Part shown: in pieces, positions 1 through 4,111 of the stretch
How positions within the stretch are numbered: the first letter of the stretch is position 1
Layout: each line of letters opens with the position of its first letter
Source: Clostridiaceae bacterium
GTDB taxonomy: Bacteria > Bacillota_A > Clostridia > Clostridiales > Clostridiaceae
Reading direction: 5' to 3'
Length of the DNA stretch: 6,330 nucleotides
Assembly: GCA_029256485.1 (NCBI GenBank)
Contig: JAQSXU010000306.1
Location: 1-6,330 of the forward strand
Position numbers and translations under genes: made by a program
Notes under the pieces: generated by a model
Seen by the model: the letters and a program-made list of their open reading frames with translations, nothing else
Told to the model about the DNA's origin: nothing
The model's database searches: none

Positions 1-1
1 A

Positions 2-478
2 AGTCTTTATTCAATAGTTAAAGATTTTATGGGAGATAGCCAAGATAAAGTTGTATTTGACCTTTATTGTGGTACTGGAACTATAGGCCAAATAGTAGCA
101 CCAAATGCTAAAAAAGTCGTAGGAATAGAGCTTATAGAAGAAGCAGTTGAGGCTGCAAAAGAAAATGCTAAGTTAAATGGACTAAATAATTGTGAATTCT
201 TAGCAGGAGATGTAGCTGAAATAATTAAAACAGTAAAAGATAAACCAGAAATAATAATTCTAGACCCACCAAGAACAGGAGTGCATCCTAAGGCTTTAGA
301 TTACGTAATTAAATTCAATGCACCTGAAATAATTTATGTTTCTTGTAATCCAAAGACCTTAGTTAATGATTTAAAGGTATTAACTGAAAAAGGATATAAG
401 GTGGTTCAGACTAAGGTGAAAGACATGTTCCCTAATACGCCTCATGTTGAGACGGTTGTTAAGATAATTAAGCAATAA
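2..478 (+). CDS. rlmD: 23S rRNA (uracil-5-)-methyltransferase RlmD/RumA family, C-terminal part (5' end outside window)
   Basis: SAM-dependent enzyme of the TrmA/RumA family, which makes 5-methyluridine in 23S rRNA. The frame is open from the left edge (SLYSIVKDF), so the N-terminal TRAM and central domains lie outside and the ATG at 29 is only internal. Visible are the SAM-binding motif ([11 protein letters not shown], about residue 10 after that ATG), the acidic GIELIEEAV turn, [14 protein letters not shown], the catalytic-cysteine motif VSCNPKTL, and the C-terminal [14 protein letters not shown]. In RumA the glutamate of this last HVE motif is the general base. The C-terminus (IIKQ) looks complete, so the gene is probably functional. 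Its closest enzyme group (RlmD versus RlmCD) cannot be settled from this fragment. The last 40 bases are the template of the degenerate repeats found further right, which suggests the gene end has been an insertion target. Confidence 0.93.
   Translation, partial: SLYSIVKDFMGDSQDKVVFDLYCGTGTIGQIVAPNAKKVVGIELIEEAVEAAKENAKLNGLNNCEFLAGDVAEIIKTVKDKPEIIILDPPRTGVHPKALDYVIKFNAPEIIYVSCNPKTLVNDLKVLTEKGYKVVQTKVKDMFPNTPHVETVVKIIKQ
440..477 (+). repeat. rlmD 3'-end repeat, copy A (intact, inside the gene)
   Basis: This is the reference copy, encoding [12 protein letters not shown]. Bases 446-463 (gttgagacggttgttaag) are identical to 1428-1445. Weaker copies lie at 594-635 and 6059-6115. A conserved gene end that recurs downstream is what repeated site-specific insertion leaves behind; the role as an attachment site is inference. 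Confidence 0.6.
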
Positions 479-529
479 AGCGGTTTAGAGCATGTTTTAA
501 TAAAAAAATATAAGTATTTGCCACTGTTT

Positions 530-562
530 TGCCACCATTTTATTTAAGATGGTGGTAAATTT
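530..562 (+). terminator. Possible terminator of rlmD
   Basis: A perfect 7-bp stem, ccaccat (532-538) with atggtgg (549-555), can extend by two pairs including one G-U. It has a 10-base loop and is followed by taaattta. It sits 50 bases after the rlmD stop. The T-run is poor, so termination may be weak. Confidence 0.4.
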
Positions 563-593
563 ATTGCTTTGGTATAAGATTTCGTTTTAACAA

Positions 594-635
594 ACGCCTC
601 ACGTGGAGTGTTGCGTGCTACTATGTCGGAAATAA
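594..635 (+). repeat. Degenerate rlmD 3'-end repeat, copy B
   Basis: Read in one frame, this stretch encodes TPHVECCVLLCRK and then TAA. It has the same length and layout as the rlmD tail [17 protein letters not shown], and HVECxxLL resembles the RlmD tails of other Firmicutes. An in-frame stop at 588-590 just upstream shows it is not part of a longer gene. The DNA match to copy A is confined to acgcctca-gt-ga, so this looks like the tail of a different rlmD allele left behind, not a recent duplication of copy A. Confidence 0.5.
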
Positions 636-637
636 AT

Positions 638-663
638 ACTAAAATATATTTTGATATTTTAGT
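638..663. repeat. Perfect 10-bp inverted repeat directly after copy B
   Basis: actaaaatat (638-647) and atattttagt (654-663) pair perfectly around a 6-base loop. It starts three bases after the stop of copy B. It is AT-only apart from one pair and lacks a T-run, so it is a poor terminator. It could be a recombination or protein-binding site, or a coincidence of base composition. Apart from the features listed, 479-700 holds no gene. Confidence 0.4.
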
Positions 664-700
664 GTCTAATATACAAGTTAAACATCATTTTCACAGCTTA

Positions 701-736
701 ATTAATAAAAGCCGCCCTCATTGCTGAGAGCGGCTT
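701..736 (-). terminator. Rho-independent terminator of the DUF1428 gene
   Basis: On the minus strand, aagccgc (730-736) pairs with gcggctt (709-715). The inner pairs ctca/tgag extend the stem, and the T-run ttttattaatt follows. It begins 20 bases after the stop codon of the minus-strand gene. Confidence 0.85.
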
Positions 737-756
737 CATGACTTAACATCTTGTCT

Positions 757-1137
757 CTAGCCTTCGACTTCAACTTGAAAACCGCCATAAGCCATTTGCT
801 TCATGTCAAAAGGCATCGACATGTCTTCATATCCTTCCATCTGCTTATTCATTTCTTCCATTACTTTAGCATTGACCTCATCTCGATGTTCTTTGGATTT
901 AAAGACTATAAAAGAAAACCAAACGGTATCACTACTTGTTGCTCCAGTCATTTCAGTAAATGCACGCGCTTTCTCACCACCCATTCCCTGTGGGACAAGG
1001 TCATCACCACGACATTCATAGTATTCAAGTGCACCACACTTCATCCACGTATCACGGCCACTTTCTGCCATTTTCTTGTATTCCTCAGTTTTGTTTTTGG
1101 GCACTACAAGCACAAATCCGTCTACATATTTTGCCAT
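757..1137 (-). CDS. DUF1428 family protein (YbaA-like)
   Basis: A 126-residue small cytosolic protein of the DUF1428 family, whose members have a ferredoxin-like alpha/beta fold and no settled function. The family pattern is clear: KYVDGFVLVVP at 3-13, GALEYYEC at 35-42, the core VWFSFIVFKSKEHRDEVN at 72-89, and MPFDMKQMAYGGF at 108-120. The length is normal and the reading frame intact. The start is supported by AGGGGTG eight bases upstream. It is the only minus-strand gene here, with its own promoter and terminator, so it is a self-contained unit. Its G+C (about 35-53% line by line, around 44% overall) is well above its neighbours, which suggests acquisition from a different host. It sits between copies B and C of the rlmD-end repeat. 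The family call is firm; function is unknown. Confidence 0.9.
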   Translation of the reverse strand: MAKYVDGFVLVVPKNKTEEYKKMAESGRDTWMKCGALEYYECRGDDLVPQGMGGEKARAFTEMTGATSSDTVWFSFIVFKSKEHRDEVNAKVMEEMNKQMEGYEDMSMPFDMKQMAYGGFQVEVEG

Positions 1138-1145
1138 AATTTATT

Positions 1146-1205
1146 CACCCCTTTTTTTCTAACTATGTTTGACATTATTATCCCACATACCTAAAACAAT
1201 TGCAA
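1146..1205 (-). promoter_or_regulatory. Promoter and ribosome binding site of the DUF1428 gene
   Basis: On the minus strand, TTGCAA (1200-1205) and GATAAT (1177-1182) are separated by exactly 17 bases and resemble sigma-A -35 and -10 boxes. The ribosome binding site AGGGGTG is at 1146-1152, eight bases before the ATG. Confidence 0.65.
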
Positions 1206-1402
1206 TTCGCCGTTATATAATTGGAGGCTTGAATGAGGAACATGATGATGAAAAACTAAAAAGAGAAATATATTGCACTCAGTTTTTTTATGAAATATGG
1301 AAATGTTTTGAAGCAGACGTTGAGAGAATCACTTACTATGATTGTTTTGGAAACATTCTATACGAATACTCTGTTGATAGTAATGTCTGCCAAGAAATTT
1401 GA
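1199..1402 (+). pseudogene. Orphan ORF, probably the 3' end of a lost gene
   Basis: An open plus-strand frame encodes about 67 residues that look protein-like (for example ERITYYDCFGNILYEYSVD) and end in TGA at 1400-1402. I do not recognise the family. There is no credible start: GGAGG at 1223-1227 is followed in this frame only by a TTG one base later, while the well-spaced ATG at 1233 opens a different frame that stops after eight codons. The upstream part of the frame runs through the promoter of the opposing DUF1428 gene, which suggests the 5' part was replaced when that cassette arrived. It could also be a chance ORF. Confidence 0.3.
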
Positions 1403-1487
1403 CATCTTTTTTGTATCATCAAGGCACGTTGAGACGGTTGTTAAGCACTTAATGAAATCAAGCAAGCGCAGATTGAATTTAGTGTGA
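1398..1487 (+). repeat. rlmD 3'-end repeat, copy C
   Basis: This frame reads KFDIFFVSSRHVETVVKHL and runs on to TGA at 1485-1487. Eighteen bases (1428-1445) are identical to the rlmD end at 446-463. The similarity breaks down just 5' of the HVE codons except for a weak D-x-F pattern, so the shared part is the last gene segment only. The peptide lies in a frame that overlaps the orphan ORF and has no ribosome binding site, so I treat it as a repeat and not as a gene. Confidence 0.6.
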
Positions 1488-1492
1488 AAGCC

Positions 1493-1521
1493 CGCATACC
1501 GAAGCTTGCCTGAGGTATGTG
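1493..1521. repeat. Hairpin after copy C
   Basis: cgcatacc (1493-1500) pairs with ggtatgtg (1514-1521), eight pairs with one G-U, around a 13-base loop containing the palindrome aagctt. No T-run follows, so it is not a terminator. Its role is unknown. Confidence 0.35.
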
Positions 1522-1591
1522 TTCCTTATAACAATTGCTAATATCAAATGGTTTCGAGGTTTTTAAGAAAATTTCATAGTGTGTTTTATGT

Positions 1592-1622
1592 TCCCCAAGA
1601 CGTCAATTTTGGGGGATTTTTG
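1592..1622 (+). terminator. Rho-independent terminator
   Basis: ccccaa (1593-1598) pairs with ttgggg (1609-1614) around a 10-base loop, followed by gatttttg. The T-run is on the plus strand only. No gene ends near it: the closest open frame stops at 1487. It may belong to the original sequence downstream of an rlmD copy, or to a short transcript. 1488-1780 otherwise holds only the ywbE upstream region. Confidence 0.75.
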
Positions 1623-1738
1623 CTTTAGGCGGTCTAACTCTTACTCAGAATTAATGGTTTTGTGAAATTGTTTAATAGATTAACTGCTCAAACGTAAAAA
1701 TTATTATGTGAAAGATTTAAATAATAATTAGTTTAGGG

Positions 1739-1772
1739 TAAAATAAGATAAATATTAAGCATAGATGGGAGG
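1739..1772 (+). promoter_or_regulatory. Possible promoter -10 box and ribosome binding site of the ywbE-like gene
   Basis: TAAAAT at 1739-1744 is a plausible -10 box, but the -35 position (1716-1721, tttaaa) is weak. The ribosome binding site GGGAGG ends at 1772, eight bases before the ATG at 1781, and is convincing. An 8-bp AT-only inverted repeat (1699-1706 with 1722-1729) spans the upstream part. Confidence 0.35.
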
Positions 1773-1780
1773 AAATTGAA

Positions 1781-1972
1781 ATGAACGGAACAAATAGAAG
1801 TAATATTAAAATAGGAGCAACAGTTCTAGTTGTTCAAAAGCAAGATCAATGTACAGGAAAATTAACAGAAGGAATAGTGGCAAAGATACTTACCAATTCA
1901 TCAGAGCATCATCATGGTATAAAAGTGATGCTTGATAATGGTATTGTTGGTAGAGTGAAAGAGATAAAGTAG
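1781..1972 (+). CDS. ywbE: YwbE family protein (DUF2196)
   Basis: A 63-residue protein with the full YwbE/DUF2196 pattern: NRSNIKIGATVLVVQKQDQ at 5-23, TGKLTEGIVAKILTNSSEHHHGIKV through the middle, and LDNGIVGRVKEI at the end. Family members are about this size and are predicted small beta-rich (KOW/SH3-like) proteins; their biochemical role is not known, and the fold is recalled family knowledge. The start has a strong GGGAGG site. The gene is monocistronic: about 280 bases separate it from the next gene and no clear terminator is visible between them. YwbE is common in Firmicutes chromosomes and is not a usual mobile-element gene, so here it may be either a displaced chromosomal neighbour or a passenger of the island. 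Confidence 0.88.
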   Translation: MNGTNRSNIKIGATVLVVQKQDQCTGKLTEGIVAKILTNSSEHHHGIKVMLDNGIVGRVKEIK

Positions 1973-2128
1973 ATGTAATTATTGATACTAGGGTATTTTA
2001 TTTTGAAAGTAAATTAGTGATTTAATAATTGATACACTTATTGAAGTTTTGTATAGTCAGCGCTTCTATTCTGAGAAAGTTGAGCTATTAATAATAAAGA
2101 AATTTTGTTTTTTAAAATTACTTGCCGA

Positions 2129-2174
2129 ATTTTAGAGATATCTAAAATAAAAACGATAAATGCGTTTTTATTTT
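2129..2174 (+). promoter_or_regulatory. Two overlapping, mutually exclusive hairpins upstream of the ATPase gene
   Basis: Hairpin 1 pairs attttaga (2129-2136) with tctaaaat (2141-2148). Hairpin 2 pairs aaaataaaaacg (2144-2155) with cgtttttatttt (2163-2174), a perfect 12-bp stem with a 7-base loop. They share 2144-2148 and cannot both form. Hairpin 2 ends in a T-rich arm and could act as a terminator or as an operator. 1973-2253 holds no gene; it also has an imperfect direct repeat (attgatac at 1981 and 2029). Confidence 0.4.
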
Positions 2175-2183
2175 GAATAAATA

Positions 2184-2248
2184 TTGAATAAGCAGGCAAT
2201 ATAATATAGTATATATAATATAAAAACAAAAATAGCGATTTTATGAGG
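2184..2248 (+). promoter_or_regulatory. Possible promoter and ribosome binding site of the ATPase gene
   Basis: TTGAAT (2184-2189) and TAGTAT (2207-2212) are 17 bases apart. Two TATAAT sequences (2200-2205, 2214-2219) also occur but have poor -35 partners. The region is so AT-rich that chance matches are expected. GAGG at 2245-2248, five bases before the ATG, is the ribosome binding site. Confidence 0.35.
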
Positions 2249-2253
2249 CAAAG

Positions 2254-3519
2254 ATGAAATTACTAAAAATCAAAATTAGAGGTTTAAAACTTTTTACAGA
2301 AGAACTCGAAATAGACTTTTTTGCTGAACAACGTGTTGGTCCTGAAAAAAATGAAATGTTATACAAATTGTTTTCTAATATTTATATTAATAATGTTATT
2401 GCTTTAATAGGAATTAATGCGTCAGGGAAAACATCTATTTTAAAGGTTATATCTTTTGTGATTAATATGTTAAATAATGAACCAATCAACAAAATTGTTT
2501 ACAACGATATTTTAAATGGAATAAATTATGAAGATGAAGTGATATTTGAGACATATTTCTATTCAGAAGAAAATTATATAAACAAATTACAAACTGTTGT
2601 GAAAATAGATGACAAATCTCAAGATGGTGAAAATAAATATATAATTAAAGAAGAGAAACTTTGGAGAAAAAGCTTAAGTGCAGTAAAAACTAAAAAAAGC
2701 CTTTTTGAATTTAATAAATTGAATCCAGTTCAAATAAGAAATGCGGATGAAGAATTTTTGATGGAAGATGTTAGTATCATTATTTCTTTAAATAAAAAAC
2801 ATAATTCACACTTTTATATTAGAGATATTATAAACTTGACTAATACAAACCAAATTACTTTTACTAGAGAATTTCCACCTCAATTAATAACTTTTTTAGA
2901 TCCTAGCATTGAGTATTTAAATTTAAAACATGATAATAAAAAATTAGAAATAAGATTAAAATTCAAAGAAAAGGAAGAAATTATTTTATATGATCCAGTG
3001 GAATTGAATAATTACTTATCTTCTGGAACAATAAAGGGAATAAATGTATTTTTAAATGCCATGTTAGCTTTTAATAATGGCGGATATCTGATTGTTGACG
3101 AATTGGAAAATCATTTTAATAGAGAAATTGTTTCAACATTAATCCGACTCTTTATGAATGAAAAAATTAATCATAAAGGTGCAACTATAATATTCTCAAC
3201 ACACTATTCGCAGCTATTAGATGAATTTGAAAGAAGTGACGATATTTATATTGTCAGAAATAAAAGTGGTATAAACGTTGAAAAACTTTCTAAAATATTG
3301 AAGAGAAATGATATTAAAAAAAGTGAAGCTTATCAAAGTGGCTATTTGCAAGGAACTACACCAGCTTATGAATCATATATTGATTTTAAAAAGGAACTAC
3401 ACCAGCTTATGAATCATATATTGATTTTAAAAACGCTATTATTTCTGGCAGAATTGATGAGGTATGATTATGGTGTTGAAAGGATATATATAGCATGTAT
3501 TTGTGAAGGATCAGCTTAA
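2254..3519 (+). CDS. AAA/ABC-type ATPase (AAA_15/AAA_21, OLD-like), 3' end frameshifted by a tandem duplication
   Basis: A 421-residue ATPase of the SMC/ABC-like group found in many phage-defence operons. An N-terminal strand pattern (MKLLKIKIRGLKLF) is followed by Walker A GINASGKT at 53-60, a variable middle (about 80-240), an ABC signature-like YLSSGT at 254-259, Walker B YLIVDELE at 278-285, and an H-loop STH at 315-317, so the nucleotide site is complete. A 41-bp tandem duplication (3350-3431) shifts the frame near residue 380. Without it, the protein would run GTTPAYESYIDFKNAIISG and stop at 3465-3467, giving about 390 residues; the present last 42 residues are out-of-frame sequence. 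The restored stop would overlap an ATG (ATGA at 3464-3467), indicating a lost translationally coupled partner. The ATPase core is intact, but whether the altered protein is active is uncertain. Such ATPases normally act with a nuclease or toxin partner, not seen here. Confidence 0.85.
   Translation: MKLLKIKIRGLKLFTEELEIDFFAEQRVGPEKNEMLYKLFSNIYINNVIALIGINASGKTSILKVISFVINMLNNEPINKIVYNDILNGINYEDEVIFETYFYSEENYINKLQTVVKIDDKSQDGENKYIIKEEKLWRKSLSAVKTKKSLFEFNKLNPVQIRNADEEFLMEDVSIIISLNKKHNSHFYIRDIINLTNTNQITFTREFPPQLITFLDPSIEYLNLKHDNKKLEIRLKFKEKEEIILYDPVELNNYLSSGTIKGINVFLNAMLAFNNGGYLIVDELENHFNREIVSTLIRLFMNEKINHKGATIIFSTHYSQLLDEFERSDDIYIVRNKSGINVEKLSKILKRNDIKKSEAYQSGYLQGTTPAYESYIDFKKELHQLMNHILILKTLLFLAELMRYDYGVERIYIACICEGSA
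3350..3433 (+). repeat. 41-bp tandem duplication inside the ATPase gene
   Basis: Units 3350-3390 and 3391-3431 are identical, and two more bases match beyond the second unit. The length 41 is not a multiple of three. The second unit, read in the ancestral frame, repeats GTTPAYESYIDFK and continues sensibly to a stop at 3467. The A-runs at the unit borders suit replication slippage. Exactness implies it is recent, or an assembly error. Confidence 0.92.
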
Positions 3520-3553
3520 GGATACTGATGATTTAGTTAATGTAATTTGCTAA
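3464..3553 (+). pseudogene. Remnant of the gene that followed the ATPase
   Basis: One frame starts with the ATG that would overlap the ancestral ATPase stop: MIMVLKGYI, then TAG at 3491-3493, then HVFVKDQLKDTDDLVNVIC and TAA at 3551-3553. The part after the stop looks coding (alternating charged and hydrophobic residues). A reading that fits is a coupled second gene reduced to its first and last codons by an internal deletion. The fragment is too short to name a family. Confidence 0.35.
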
Positions 3554-3642
3554 CATAAAAGGATTGCTAAAATACACAAGGGAGAGAATGCTCTATTTAT
3601 TTAATTAAAAAAATAAATTAATATAAGGTGTTAATATTTTGA

Positions 3643-3738
3643 ATAATAAATGCGTTGATTAATAAAATTGAGGTTCTTGAATCAAAGCATTTAGTTTTTA
3701 TATTGAAGAATGGGATGAGAATTGAAAAGGTAATTTAG
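3643..3738 (+). pseudogene. Possible C-terminal scrap of a serine recombinase
   Basis: An open stretch of 31 codons after a stop at 3640-3642, with no start codon near a ribosome binding site, reads INKIEVLESKHLVFILKNG and continues to a TAG at 3736-3738. The pattern of a short helix, then I-x-V, then a strand with F-x-L/F-K-N/D-G resembles the extreme C-terminus of large clostridial serine recombinases (I-D-K-I-x-V ... F-x-F-K-D-G). This is a judgement by eye on a short peptide. If right, it is the trace of a mobile element next to the two-gene unit. 3554-3882 holds no other gene. Confidence 0.3.
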
Positions 3739-3779
3739 TATTAAAATCAGAAAACAATATAACATGAAATTATAATAAA

Positions 3780-3874
3780 TGTTAAAAATAAACATAATAT
3801 GGTATAATATATCTATATTGTTGGAGATTTGAATTATTTACAGAGATAAAAATTTTAATATAATATATAGGGGA
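3780..3874 (+). promoter_or_regulatory. Promoter and ribosome binding site of the small-membrane-protein/NTPase operon
   Basis: TGGTATAAT at 3800-3808 is an extended -10 box with a perfect TATAAT. The -35 position 17 bases upstream (3780-3785, tgttaa) is weak, as is usual for extended -10 promoters. AGGGGA at 3869-3874 lies eight bases before the ATG at 3883. The leader would be about 70 bases. It means the pair is transcribed independently of the ATPase gene. Confidence 0.55.
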
Positions 3875-3882
3875 AGTACGTA

Positions 3883-4074
3883 ATGGAAGTTTTTAATATT
3901 ATTTCGGGTATATGCTCAATTATTGGTTTAGCTGTGACTATATTTGCTACAAGTAAAGTAGTAAAAATAAGTCAGCATATAAGTTCAAAGCAAAATGCAA
4001 TTGAAAAAAATAAAATGAGAGATAATAACACAATTGTGGGAGGAAATTTCAATGGAACACCACATAAGAGATAA
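3883..4074 (+). CDS. Small single-pass membrane protein with a C-terminal motif shared with the next gene
   Basis: A 63-residue protein I do not recognise as a named family. Residues 4-23 (FNIISGICSIIGLAVTIFAT) form one hydrophobic helix, followed by a basic stretch (KVVKISQHISSKQ) that suggests the C-terminus is cytosolic. The tail has the motif NKMRDNNTIVGGN at 43-55, almost the same as residues 8-20 of the downstream NTPase. The start has a strong AGGGGA site and a good promoter. Its last 23 bases overlap the NTPase gene, whose ribosome binding site lies inside it, so the two are translationally coupled. The likely role, by analogy with NLR-effector pairs joined by amyloid-type motifs, is a membrane-damaging effector triggered by the NTPase; this is inference. 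Alternatively it is an anchor that keeps the NTPase at the membrane. Confidence 0.72.
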   Translation: MEVFNIISGICSIIGLAVTIFATSKVVKISQHISSKQNAIEKNKMRDNNTIVGGNFNGTPHKR

Positions 4075-4111
4075 TAAAATGAGGGATAATAATACTTTAA
4101 TTTCCGGTAAT
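4009..4111 (+). repeat. Motif repeated in the two overlapping genes (copies start at 4009 and 4073)
   Basis: Both copies encode NKMRDNNT, then I/L-V/I-G/S-GN: 10 of 13 residues are identical and the rest of that core mostly conservative. The first is the tail of the membrane protein, the second the head of the NTPase, in different reading frames 64 bases apart. The DNA also matches (aataaaatgag-gataata), and a third partial unit (agagataat, encoding IRDN) precedes the second copy, so the motif may have spread by local duplication and been kept by selection. Confidence 0.75.

Noticed and set aside
751..1194. Plus-strand ORF of 147 codons, and a shorter one at 803-1021
   Set aside because: Both are antisense to the clear DUF1428 gene, which has family motifs, a ribosome binding site, promoter and terminator. 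Their products show no family pattern.
1290..1487. Plus-strand ORF of 65 codons containing copy C
   Set aside because: It has no ribosome binding site and its first part overlaps another frame. Only its tail is meaningful, as an rlmD-end repeat.
2038..2229. Minus-strand ORF of 63 codons
   Set aside because: It is an AT-rich chance ORF over the upstream region and hairpins of the ATPase gene, with no ribosome binding site or family pattern.
3595..3618. 8-bp inverted repeat atttattt/aaataaat
   Set aside because: It is made only of A and T in a very AT-rich intergenic region, so chance is enough.
4034..4051. TTG at 4034 as start of the NTPase
   Set aside because: The ribosome binding site GGGAGG (4038-4043) lies downstream of it and is correctly spaced for the ATG at 4052.
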